This document shows, piece by piece, positions 45,303 through 53,761 of a stretch of DNA of 63,288 nt. This DNA comes from Bacteroidota bacterium (lineage in GTDB: Bacteria > Bacteroidota > Bacteroidia > Cytophagales > Cyclobacteriaceae). The notes beneath the pieces were generated by a model. That model searched no databases. It was not told the DNA's origin and saw only the letters and a list, made by a program, of their open reading frames with translations. The stretch covers positions 1-63,288 of the forward strand of contig JADFHN010000014.1 of NCBI GenBank assembly GCA_022567155.1, given 5' to 3'. Each line of letters begins with the position of its first letter. Position 1 is the stretch's first letter. Position numbers and translations under genes: made by a program.

Positions 45303-46220
45303 ATGAAAAAGGTCATTATTTGCTGTTTCTCACTTATGATATTTTTGATCAGTCATACAGGTAAAGCACAGTATGATCCGCTTTACAACCAGTATAACTT
45401 TGATCAACTGATGATCAATCCTGCCTATACAGGAGTTCATGATGTTTTTTCAATTTCTCTGATTTCCCGAATTCAATGGGTCAATATTGATGGAGCACCT
45501 ATTACTAATACCTTAACGGTAAACACTTCAATTGGCAATAATAAAGCGGGGATAGGTGCAATACTGATCAATGACAGGTTTGGCGTAAGTAACAATATGG
45601 AATTTTATCTGACCTACGGATACAAAATAAATTTTGGTCGTGGTTCGCTATCTGCCGGGATCCAGGGAGGCATTATGAGCTATAAGTATGACTATTCGAA
45701 ACTGAATCTTGAATTTCAGGACGATCCGGCCTTTCTGCCTCCTGATGAAAATATCAGTCAGCCCAATTTTGGCATGGGACTCTGGTATCAGACTGATAAC
45801 TATTATGCAGGAATTTCAATGCCGCGGATCCTCGAACTGGATGTAGAAAAAGACAGTATTACTTCAAACCGGTACCGGCGCCAGTATTATCTGAGCGGAG
45901 GAGGAATGATTACGCTGAATCCAAGTCTCAAGGTTAAGGTGTACGGACTGATACGGTTCATTAACGGTGCTCCGGCAAACATTGATATAGGGGGAAACCT
46001 GCTTATCCGGGAATTAATATGGGCAGGTGTACTGATCAGAGATCTGGACGCCCTTGCTTTTATGGGTCAGATTGAGTTAAGTGATCGGATACGCCTGGGA
46101 CTTTCAGTTGAACTTCCTACTACAAAACTTGTTACAACTTCATATGGAACCTATGAAGTGATGCTGGTGATGGACTTTGCTGCATTTTCACAACAGGTTG
46201 TAAAAAGAAGGTATTTCTGA
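45303..46220 (+). CDS. PorP/SprF family type IX secretion membrane protein
   Basis: A 305-residue outer-membrane barrel with a signal peptide ending TGKAQ. The family start is clear: YDPLYNQYNFDQLMINPAYTGVHDVF. KAGIGAILINDRFGVS, GIQGGIMSYKYDYSKL and NFGMGLWYQTDNYYAGISMPRIL follow. SprF is needed for export of the adhesin encoded beside it (SprB in Flavobacterium), and each PorP/SprF protein normally serves its own large substrate. The partner here has been reduced to a 72-codon tail at 45080-45298, so this protein may now be without its substrate. Confidence 0.92.
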   Translation: MKKVIICCFSLMIFLISHTGKAQYDPLYNQYNFDQLMINPAYTGVHDVFSISLISRIQWVNIDGAPITNTLTVNTSIGNNKAGIGAILINDRFGVSNNMEFYLTYGYKINFGRGSLSAGIQGGIMSYKYDYSKLNLEFQDDPAFLPPDENISQPNFGMGLWYQTDNYYAGISMPRILELDVEKDSITSNRYRRQYYLSGGGMITLNPSLKVKVYGLIRFINGAPANIDIGGNLLIRELIWAGVLIRDLDALAFMGQIELSDRIRLGLSVELPTTKLVTTSYGTYEVMLVMDFAAFSQQVVKRRYF

Positions 46221-46312
46221 TTTTTCATCGTTTCGCCGGTTAAATTCCCCTGATTTAGTTGTGATAATAGCGTGCAATATGTGATTTTCGCATCAGAAAA
46301 TTACTTATCTGC

Positions 46313-48412
46313 ATGGCAGGGTCAATATATATTGCAACTTCGGAGGCCCAATCCGGGAAATCACTAATTACGCTGGGGTTAATAGAACTATCGCTGCGCA
46401 AAACCAGCAAAGTCGGAATATTTCGCCCCATTATTCATCAAAGGGGAACGGCAGGTCAAAGAGATGATCATCTGGACCTGATTCTTTCTCATTTTAATCT
46501 AAATCTTGATTTTAAAGATTGCTATGCCTTCACAAGTGAGGAAGCAGCCGATCTCGTGGGCCACGGGAAAATTGATGAACTGATAGAGCGTGTAATATCC
46601 GTTTATAAGAATGTAGAAGATCAATGTGATTTTGTTCTTATTGAAGGCACAGATTTTCTGGGCGAAAGTGCGGCTTTCGAGTTCGACCTGAACGCCATTA
46701 TAGCAAAAAATCTTCGCTCACCCGTACTTATTGTTGAAAGCGGAATTGATGCAGCAGCACATGAAACCTTACGCAACGTGAATCTTGCGGTTGATTCGTT
46801 TCTGGCAAAAGAATGCCATGTAATGGGGGTTGTGATAAACCGGATGACTACAAAGGATGTTGACAAGGTACATAAATTGTTGCGTAAAGAACTCCCAAAA
46901 GATGTTCTGCTTTATTTAATACCTGAAAATAAAGTTCTCAGCAGCCCTACCCTTCAGGAGGTGGTAAAGCATTTGCATGCGGAAGTACTATACGGTGAAG
47001 ACAAACTCGGAGGGCTTGCCCATGGGTTCATTGTTGCCGCTATGCAGATTCAGCACTTTCTCGACTATTTGAAAGACCGGTATGTTATAATTACTCCCGG
47101 CGACCGGGCTGATATTATTATGGCTACGCTGCAGGCACATTACTCTGTGCATTACCCAAGCGTAGCCGGTATAATTTTAACGGGAGGATTTAGGCCTGCA
47201 TCATCCGTAGTCAGAATACTCGACGGTTTACCAGAAATTATTCCCATCCTTTCCGTCCCGGAAAATACATTTCAGACTGCATTGTGTATCAGCAACATAC
47301 AAACCAAATTGACGGCTGAAAACAATAATAAAATTGCCCTGAGCTTGAAATTATTTGAAGATTATATTGATACAGAAGAAATAGAAGAAAAAATTCTGGG
47401 ATTTCAGCCTCAGGGTATGACTCCGAAAATGTTTAATTATATCCTTACCAGAAAGGCAATCGATGACAGGCAGCATATTGTTTTGCCTGAAGGGGAGGAC
47501 GAACGAATACTCCGTGCTGCTGAGAATCTGCTGGCCAGAGAAATTGTAAAGATCACTCTACTAGGCGATGAAGCTGAAATCAGAAACCGGATTTCAAGGC
47601 TTGGATTAAAATTTCCTAAAAAAGACTTTCAGATTATAACGCCGCAAGCACATCCACATTTTATGTCTTTTGTAAAAGAATTGTATAAATTAAGAAAGCA
47701 TAAAGGGATTACACTTGAAATGGCATACGACCTGATGTCAGACGTATCATACTTAGGTACGATGATAGTATATAAAGGGGAAGCTGCGGGCATGGTATCC
47801 GGGGCTGTGCATACCACACAGCAGACTATCCGGCCTGCTTTACAGTTTATAAAAACAAAACCCGGTTGTTCAGTAGTTTCATCGGTATTTTTTATGTGCC
47901 TCCAAGACCGGGTGCTGGTTTACGGAGATTGTGCGGTAAATCCCAATCCCAATGCAGCACAACTTGCTGAAATCGCCATATCTTCGGCTGAGACAGCCGT
48001 CGCCTTCGGAATTGAACCACGCGTGGCCCTGCTTTCCTATTCATCCGGAGCTTCAGGTAAAGGCGAAGAGGTGGAAAAAGTACGGAAAGCCACACAAATA
48101 GTAAAAGAAAAAAAGCCAGATCTTCTGGTAGAAGGTCCGATACAGTATGATGCTGCAGTAGATCCTGATGTGGCGAAACAGAAAATGCCCGACTCAAGGG
48201 TTGCAGGCAAAGCCACCGTATTGATTTTTCCGGATCTTAACACAGGTAACAATACCTACAAAGCCGTACAACGCGAAACAGGCGCTATTGCCATTGGCCC
48301 GGTTTTGCAGGGACTGAATAAACCAGTCAATGATCTGAGCAGAGGATGTACGGTAGAAGATATTGTGAATACCGTAATTATTACGGCCATTCAATCGCAG
48401 GCAAACAGTTAA
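46313..48412 (+). CDS. pta: phosphate acetyltransferase
   Basis: A 699-residue Pta. The N-terminal P-loop-type domain (SIYIATSEAQSGKSLITLGL) and central DRTGG-like segment are followed by the catalytic C-terminal domain beginning RKAIDDRQHIVLPEGEDERILRAA, with GPIQYDAAVDPDVA and FPDLNTGNNTYKAVQR. It interconverts acetyl-CoA and acetyl phosphate. Full length matches the long Pta type. It lies 29 bp before ackA and shares its transcript, giving the acetate overflow or uptake route. Confidence 0.95.
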   Translation: MAGSIYIATSEAQSGKSLITLGLIELSLRKTSKVGIFRPIIHQRGTAGQRDDHLDLILSHFNLNLDFKDCYAFTSEEAADLVGHGKIDELIERVISVYKNVEDQCDFVLIEGTDFLGESAAFEFDLNAIIAKNLRSPVLIVESGIDAAAHETLRNVNLAVDSFLAKECHVMGVVINRMTTKDVDKVHKLLRKELPKDVLLYLIPENKVLSSPTLQEVVKHLHAEVLYGEDKLGGLAHGFIVAAMQIQHFLDYLKDRYVIITPGDRADIIMATLQAHYSVHYPSVAGIILTGGFRPASSVVRILDGLPEIIPILSVPENTFQTALCISNIQTKLTAENNNKIALSLKLFEDYIDTEEIEEKILGFQPQGMTPKMFNYILTRKAIDDRQHIVLPEGEDERILRAAENLLAREIVKITLLGDEAEIRNRISRLGLKFPKKDFQIITPQAHPHFMSFVKELYKLRKHKGITLEMAYDLMSDVSYLGTMIVYKGEAAGMVSGAVHTTQQTIRPALQFIKTKPGCSVVSSVFFMCLQDRVLVYGDCAVNPNPNAAQLAEIAISSAETAVAFGIEPRVALLSYSSGASGKGEEVEKVRKATQIVKEKKPDLLVEGPIQYDAAVDPDVAKQKMPDSRVAGKATVLIFPDLNTGNNTYKAVQRETGAIAIGPVLQGLNKPVNDLSRGCTVEDIVNTVIITAIQSQANS

Positions 48413-48441
48413 TATAAATCTTAAACCAGCATATACAAACG

Positions 48442-49653
48442 ATGAAAATACTTGTAGTAAACGCCGGAAGTTCATCACTAAAGTTCTCTGTTTTTGAAGG
48501 GCTTGAACTTACATTGATTTCGAATGGAATAGTGGACAAAATCGGGAAACCGGGAGGCCGGATAACCGTAAAAGTATATAAAGGCACAAAGTTTGGAAAA
48601 CATATCGAAATAGGCAATGCGGTTGATCACCATCACGCATTTATCAAAATTGTCAAACAGCTTAAAGATCAGTATATCAGGGTGATACAGGATGTTTCTG
48701 AGATAATCGCCATAGGCCACAGGGTGGTTCATGGTGGCGAATATTACAGAGACCCGCAACGAATAACCAAAGAATTGATTAAGCAGGTTAAAAAAATGAA
48801 ATCCATCGCCCCATTGCATAACCCGAAAAACCTTACCTGTATTGAAATTTGCAAAAGGATGTTTCCCAAAGCACTGCAGGTAGCCGTATTTGATACATCT
48901 TTTCATCAAACGATGCCACCCCGGGCCTTCAGATATGCCATACCTGACCGTTTTTATAAGAAAGATGGCATAAGGGTGTATGGTATGCATGGAACCTCTC
49001 ATAAGTATGTTGCCGAGGCAGCAGCAGCGTATTTGGGAAAACCATTATCTGAAACTAACCTGATTACCGTGCATCTGGGAAATGGCTGCAGCATGGCGGC
49101 GATCCAAAACGGAATATGCATAGATACCTCCATGGGAATGAGTCCAATGCCCGGATTGATTATGGGAACCAGGAGCGGCGATATTGACCCGTCTATCATA
49201 TTTTATTTATATCGCAACAGCCGGTTAAAAATCGATGAAATTGAATCAATGCTGAATAATGAAAGCGGATTGCAGGGGCTGACAGGAATGAACGATCTAA
49301 GGGATATATTGAGTTCAATGGAAAAAGGCGATGAAGACGCTACCCTTGCCATGGAGATGTACACATACCGCATCAAGAAATACATCGGCGCCTTTATGGC
49401 AGTAATAGGTAGAACGGATGCCATTGTATTTACGGCAGGGGTGGGCGAAAACAGCTGGTTTGTAAGAAGTCGTGCTGTGGAAGGACTTGAACATCTGGGT
49501 GTATCACTTGATGATGATAAAAACAAATCACATGAAAAAGGCATTCTTATGCTGCAGGCAGATGAAAGTAAAGTTAAAATCCTTAGGGTACCTACAAACG
49601 AAGAACTGGAGATAGCCCGTTCGACCATTGAAGTGCTGAACAAGATGCAGTAA
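48442..49653 (+). CDS. ackA: acetate kinase
   Basis: A 403-residue ASKHA-fold kinase. The start MKILVVNAGSSSLKFSVF and the motifs GHRVVHGGEYY, VFDTSFHQTMP, YGMHGTSHKYV, VHLGNGCSMAA, GLIMGTRSGDIDPS and FTAGVGENS are complete. It makes ATP and acetate from acetyl phosphate or runs in reverse. It is the second gene of the pta-ackA operon. Confidence 0.96.
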   Translation: MKILVVNAGSSSLKFSVFEGLELTLISNGIVDKIGKPGGRITVKVYKGTKFGKHIEIGNAVDHHHAFIKIVKQLKDQYIRVIQDVSEIIAIGHRVVHGGEYYRDPQRITKELIKQVKKMKSIAPLHNPKNLTCIEICKRMFPKALQVAVFDTSFHQTMPPRAFRYAIPDRFYKKDGIRVYGMHGTSHKYVAEAAAAYLGKPLSETNLITVHLGNGCSMAAIQNGICIDTSMGMSPMPGLIMGTRSGDIDPSIIFYLYRNSRLKIDEIESMLNNESGLQGLTGMNDLRDILSSMEKGDEDATLAMEMYTYRIKKYIGAFMAVIGRTDAIVFTAGVGENSWFVRSRAVEGLEHLGVSLDDDKNKSHEKGILMLQADESKVKILRVPTNEELEIARSTIEVLNKMQ

Positions 49654-49672
49654 TAGTATTATCAGGAAATAA

Positions 49673-50014
49673 TTATTCAGTGAATTCCTCAAATGAGGCC
49701 AGGAAATTTCCTGTGCTATCAAGATAAATTAGCCGGTCATATTCTGTTTTAAATGATGTAACCTGTTCCAGTATTTGTAAAAAACGGTATTCCACCGACA
49801 TGTCAGCACATATCATCCGGGTTACGCCAATTTGGTCAAAAGTCAGCGAGTGATTTACAATGTTGTAACTACTACCTAAAAATCCATTGCAAACTGCATT
49901 TCCATTCACTTTACCATCTGCTGTTAATTCGAAATAGACATCCGCATTTGTCTGAATGGGCAGGTTTGAAATTTCAACAGCAACCCATTTCGTTTGGGTA
50001 ATGTATTTATTAGG
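49673..50014 (-). pseudogene. META-domain protein, 5'-truncated
   Basis: The minus-strand frame runs from a stop just beyond 50014 to 49673 without an ATG or signal peptide. It encodes a META (HslJ-like) domain: TKWVAVEISNLPIQTNADVYF, VNGNAVCNGFLGSSYNIVN, TFDQIGVTRMICADM and FLQILEQV. Intact relatives are lipoproteins of 130 or more residues with the signal and first strands in front. The start is missing here, so the locus is an N-terminally truncated relic. A GTG at 49909 could only produce half a domain. Confidence 0.7.
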
Positions 50015-50176
50015 TTATGTAATTGAATTACAAGAAAAGAATAAGACCGTGATCATAATAAAGTATAGTTTGTTCATCTATGTAAAAGGTGTTTTAACCA
50101 TAAGATTCTGGAAACAATACGTATAAAAAACAAGAATAAATTAAGGACAGCAATATAGTCAAAATAGTAATCCTAA

Positions 50177-50826
50177 CTATTTAATAATAATTTTCGCAAT
50201 ACGTCCTTGCGGAACGGACAATCAGCCCGAAGCTTTACTTTCTCCAAAACTTACTGCATGGTATGGAGCGGTTGCCAGTTTTCCCCAAAGTCATAGGAAA
50301 AATTTGCACCGGTAGGTCATGTGGAAATTGTCAGGGAAGTGAAAGGTATCAAAGCCATACCCTGCCGGTAGCCGCCTGGTGGATGTTCTGCAACCAGTAT
50401 CCATTGGTTACTGTCATCCAGGTATGCTGCGTTTTTATCCTTTTTTTCAACTTCCATAAAATCTCCGCCCACCATTAAGCCATATCCGGCGTCATCAAAT
50501 GCCAGAGAAAAGATACCTGCCGAGGGAAGGGTGTCAGCCAGGGGCGACCAATGATAGGTCCAGGATTCGCCGCCATCTACAGGGCGGAGAAATGTTCCCT
50601 TACTGCCACTTGCCCATACAACCAGATTACTTACAACATGTAGTTCCCGAAGGCTGGATTTAACAGGAGCCTCAATATGTTTTAAAACAATAACAGAGTC
50701 GGCGGATTGACAAAAAGCATTTATCATCAAACCCGAAAAAACAAACAGCGATACAGCTATTACTAGTGAAGTGTCATGTGTGATGTTTCGGTTAAGCCAC
50801 CGTAATTTTTGTTCCTGACAAGGCAA
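50177..50826 (-). pseudogene. YCF48/sialidase-like propeller protein, disrupted
   Basis: The frame starting with TTG at 50826 contains a signal (VIAVSLFVFSGLMINAF) and the typical beginning ELHVVSNLVVWASGSKGTFLRPVDGGESW, then SAGIFSLAFDDAGYGLMVGGDFM and PPGGYRQGMALIP, and stops at 50317. Downstream, PTGANFSYDFGENWQPL, then APYHAVSFGESKASG, a TGA where Trp is expected, and PQGRIAKIIIK lie in shifted frames. These are the family C-terminal blocks in correct order, but about 150 residues shorter than normal. The gene has thus suffered internal deletion, frameshifts and a nonsense change. Confidence 0.72.
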
Positions 50827-50946
50827 AAAATTTGTACATAGCGTTACACAATAATTTTTTTGCCATTGGCATCCTCCTGGGAAAAGCAGTGAGGGTCAAA
50901 AAGCATGCCCTCAACTTGATTGGGGGAACCAGGCTTGGGCAGGATA

Positions 50947-50964
50947 ACCCGATAGCTATCGGGT
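50947..50964. repeat. 18-bp perfect palindrome
   Basis: ACCCGATAGCTATCGGGT is a perfect palindrome between the YCF48-like pseudogene and the TPR gene on the minus strand. It may be a REP-type hairpin or transcription stop signal; no T-run follows on either strand. Confidence 0.5.
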
Positions 50965-50993
50965 ATGCTTGATACGTCACTAGAATATATTTT

Positions 50994-51317
50994 TTATTCC
51001 TCATCGTATAAAAATGCATTGTACGCAGTTTGTAATTCAGACAGTGCGTGCAGGTCGCCTGTTTCTTTTGCAACTGTGATTCCTTTTTCAAAAATTTCAT
51101 TTGCCTTGACTGCATCATTCAGTAATAAATACAATCTGGCAGCATGGTAATAGGTGCCTACATAGTCGGCATGATCATGCAAAAGCATGTCAAAATATAC
51201 TTTGGATTTTTGCATATCAGCATCAAACCATTCTGTGGCAAGTGCGTAAATCACAAATGGATCGCCGGGATCCTCCTTCATGAATTCTTCCAATTTTTTT
51301 ACCCTTTCAATATTCAA
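50994..51317 (-). CDS. small TPR-like protein
   Basis: A 107-residue cytosolic protein with two to three tetratricopeptide-type helix pairs (DPFVIYALATEWFD, GTYYHAARLYLLLNDAVKANEIFEKGI). It has no signal peptide or membrane segment. Translation would start at a TTG (51317); no ATG lies close in frame. Similar short TPR proteins of unknown function occur throughout Bacteroidota. It is divergent from etfB. Confidence 0.68.
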   Translation of the reverse strand: MNIERVKKLEEFMKEDPGDPFVIYALATEWFDADMQKSKVYFDMLLHDHADYVGTYYHAARLYLLLNDAVKANEIFEKGITVAKETGDLHALSELQTAYNAFLYDEE

Positions 51318-51400
51318 TTATACAGGCAATTTTTTCTATTATATTCTTTATTTTCGCTTCGTTAAAGTTTTAAGATATAACTTTTTTTTAAATATGTCCT

Positions 51401-52138
51401 ATGAAGATTCTTGTTTGTATAACACATGTCCCGGATACAACTTCACGTATTGCATTTACTGACGGAGATACTAAGTTTGATTCAAATGGCGTGCAGTATA
51501 TTATTGGCCCGTATGACGACTATGCCGTTGCCAGGGCTGTCGAACTTAAGGAAAGTCAAGGCGCTACTATTACGGTAGTGAATGTTGGCCGTGTAGAAAC
51601 GGAACCTACTATACGTAAAGCGCTTGCAATTGGCGCAGACGATGCGATACGGATAAATGCTGAACCGGAGGATTCATATTTTGTTGCAAAGCAGATAGCG
51701 AATGTGGCAAAAGATAGCGGTTATGACCTGATTCTTATGGGAAGAGAGTCGATTGATTTTAATGGTGGGGTTGTGCATGGAATTGTAGGAGAATTGCTTG
51801 AAATTCCTTCAGTCTCCTCGGTAATGAAACTTGATATTGATGGTAACGTGGCAAAAATTGCCAGAGAAATTGAAGGAGGAAAGGAGTATATTGAACTGGA
51901 AATGCCTTTTGTTGCCGGTTGCCAGGAGCCTATTGCGGAATGGAAAATCCCCAACATGCGGGGGATAATGACTGCTCGTTCAAAGCCCCTGAATGTAGTT
52001 GATCCGGTGGATACCGATCACCTAGATAAACTGGTGAGATTTGAATTGCCTCCGCCAAAGGGCGACATTAAAATGATTGACCCCGAACATATGGAGGAAT
52101 TGGTTTCGCTGTTAAAAAATGAAGCCAAAGTGTTATAA
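51401..52138 (+). CDS. etfB: electron transfer flavoprotein beta subunit
   Basis: A 245-residue subunit of the ETF heterodimer. MKILVCITHVPDTTSRI opens the domain; NPYD-like IIGPYDDYAVARAVELKE, LMGRESIDFNGGVVHGIVGELL and LEMPFVAGCQEPIAEWKIPNMRGIM are the conserved AMP-binding and interface blocks. ETF accepts electrons from acyl-CoA dehydrogenases and passes them to the respiratory chain. It precedes etfA by 33 bp in the same operon. Confidence 0.94.
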   Translation: MKILVCITHVPDTTSRIAFTDGDTKFDSNGVQYIIGPYDDYAVARAVELKESQGATITVVNVGRVETEPTIRKALAIGADDAIRINAEPEDSYFVAKQIANVAKDSGYDLILMGRESIDFNGGVVHGIVGELLEIPSVSSVMKLDIDGNVAKIAREIEGGKEYIELEMPFVAGCQEPIAEWKIPNMRGIMTARSKPLNVVDPVDTDHLDKLVRFELPPPKGDIKMIDPEHMEELVSLLKNEAKVL

Positions 52139-52171
52139 AAAAACAAATTGTAATAAATAAATAACGATAAA

Positions 52172-53131
52172 ATGTCTGTAATTGTATTTGTTGAGCATGA
52201 TGAAGGAAGAATTAAAAAATCTTCCAAAGAAGCGGTTTGTTATGCAGCGGCTTTAAATTCAGGAGATGTAATTGCGTTGGTATGCGGAAATACAGAACAA
52301 AAAGAGATGGAACTGCTTGGGCAAAACGGTGCTAACCGTGTACTTCATGCCACCGAGAGCCGGCTTGATCATGGAGATATACAAGCGTATGCCAGTGTTA
52401 TTTCACAGGCAATGGATAAAGAAAATGCCAATATTGTTGTACTGGCAAAGTCATCGGTTTCAGATGCCGTGGCTGCCCGTACCGCTATTAAAGCGGATGC
52501 TTCGTTTGCTACGAATGTCACTGAACTTCCTGACACTGCGGATGGATTTAAAGTTAAGCGAAGCATTTTTACAGGAAATGCCTTTGCCTGGGTAGAATTG
52601 CTGAAAGCAAGAAAAGTTATTTGTATCAGCAAAAACGCCGTTATTTATAAAGAGGAGGGAGGAAGTGCCGGGGTTATTGATTTTTCACCTGTTTTAACTG
52701 ACAACGATTTTAAATCTAATGTTACGGGAAGGGATAAAGCTACCGGAAAGGTACTGCTTCCGGAGGCGGAAATTATTGTATCCGGAGGCAGAGGGCTAAA
52801 AGGTCCGGAGAACTGGGGTATGATTGAGGATCTGGCGGAAGCACTCGGCGCAGCCACGGGATGTAGCAAACCGGTGTCTGATCTTGAATGGCGTCCTCAT
52901 CACGAACATGTTGGTCAAACCGGGGTAAAAGTGAGCCCGAATTTATATATTGCGGTGGGAATTTCAGGCGCAATTCAGCACCTGGCGGGTGTGAACTCAA
53001 GTAAGGTGATTGTTGTAATCAATAAAGATCCGGAAGCGCCGTTTTTTAACGCTGCAGATTATGGAGTTGTAGGAGATGCTTTTGAAGTGGTTCCGAAACT
53101 TACCGAAGCCGTAAAAGCAATGCGGTCCTGA
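52172..53131 (+). CDS. etfA: electron transfer flavoprotein alpha subunit
   Basis: A 319-residue ETF subunit carrying FAD. The C-terminal FAD domain is complete: SGGRGLKGPENWGMIEDLAEALGAATGCSKP, QTGVKVSPNLYIAVGISGAIQH and VINKDPEAPFFNAADYGVVGD. The N-terminal domain is shorter, as in Bacteroidota. It receives electrons in fatty acid or amino acid oxidation together with EtfB. The stop codon overlaps the next ATG (TGATG), so the bifunctional nuclease gene is translated with it. Confidence 0.94.
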   Translation: MSVIVFVEHDEGRIKKSSKEAVCYAAALNSGDVIALVCGNTEQKEMELLGQNGANRVLHATESRLDHGDIQAYASVISQAMDKENANIVVLAKSSVSDAVAARTAIKADASFATNVTELPDTADGFKVKRSIFTGNAFAWVELLKARKVICISKNAVIYKEEGGSAGVIDFSPVLTDNDFKSNVTGRDKATGKVLLPEAEIIVSGGRGLKGPENWGMIEDLAEALGAATGCSKPVSDLEWRPHHEHVGQTGVKVSPNLYIAVGISGAIQHLAGVNSSKVIVVINKDPEAPFFNAADYGVVGDAFEVVPKLTEAVKAMRS

Positions 53132-53751
53132 TGGTTAAATATAAGATAGTGGATAAAATAAAACTTAAAATTTTAGGTCTTTCTTCAAGCCAGTCACAAA
53201 CCGGGTCGTTTGCCCTTGTGCTGGGTGAAGAGAAAGGCAAAAGACGGCTTCCTATTATTATCGGGATGTTCGAAGCCCAGGCTATTGCCATTGAAATCGA
53301 AAAAATTCTGCCAAACCGGCCAATGACACATGATCTTTTCAAATCGTTTGCTCATGAATTTGATTATACCATCCGGGAAATCGTAATATCAGATTTGAAA
53401 GAAGGTGTGTTTTTTGCAAAAATAGTGTGTGAAAGCCAGGATAAGGTGATCGAAATTGACGCCCGGCCTTCAGATGCCATTGCTATCGGACTGCGGTTCA
53501 AAGCTCCGATTTATACTTATGAAACAATATTGGCCGAGGCGGGTATAGAATTTACCGGCGAGGAAGAATCAGATTTCGGAGATATGAAATCGGAACTGAT
53601 AACCGAAAAATCAATTTCCGGAAAAAAGAAACCACAGTCACTTAAAGACTATTCGATTGAAAAATTGAACGAGATGCTCAAAAGTGCAATAGATAAAGAA
53701 GACTACGAACAGGCTGCCAAGATACGAGATGAGTTAGGGAAGAGAAATTAG
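53131..53751 (+). CDS. bifunctional nuclease family protein (DUF151) with UVR motif
   Basis: A 206-residue protein. The BFN domain covers residues 8-145 with FALVLGEEKGKRRLPIIIGMFEAQAIAIEIE, TIREIVISDLKEGVFFAKIV and IEIDARPSDAIAIGLRF. A C-terminal UvrB/UvrC-type motif (SIEKLNEMLKSAIDKEDYEQAAKIRDEL) follows. DUF151 proteins are reported as RNase/DNase or regulators of stress responses. The coupling to etfBA is conserved in this phylum, but why is unknown. Confidence 0.87.
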   Translation: MVKYKIVDKIKLKILGLSSSQSQTGSFALVLGEEKGKRRLPIIIGMFEAQAIAIEIEKILPNRPMTHDLFKSFAHEFDYTIREIVISDLKEGVFFAKIVCESQDKVIEIDARPSDAIAIGLRFKAPIYTYETILAEAGIEFTGEEESDFGDMKSELITEKSISGKKKPQSLKDYSIEKLNEMLKSAIDKEDYEQAAKIRDELGKRN

Positions 53752-53761
53752 TTATTCCGGA

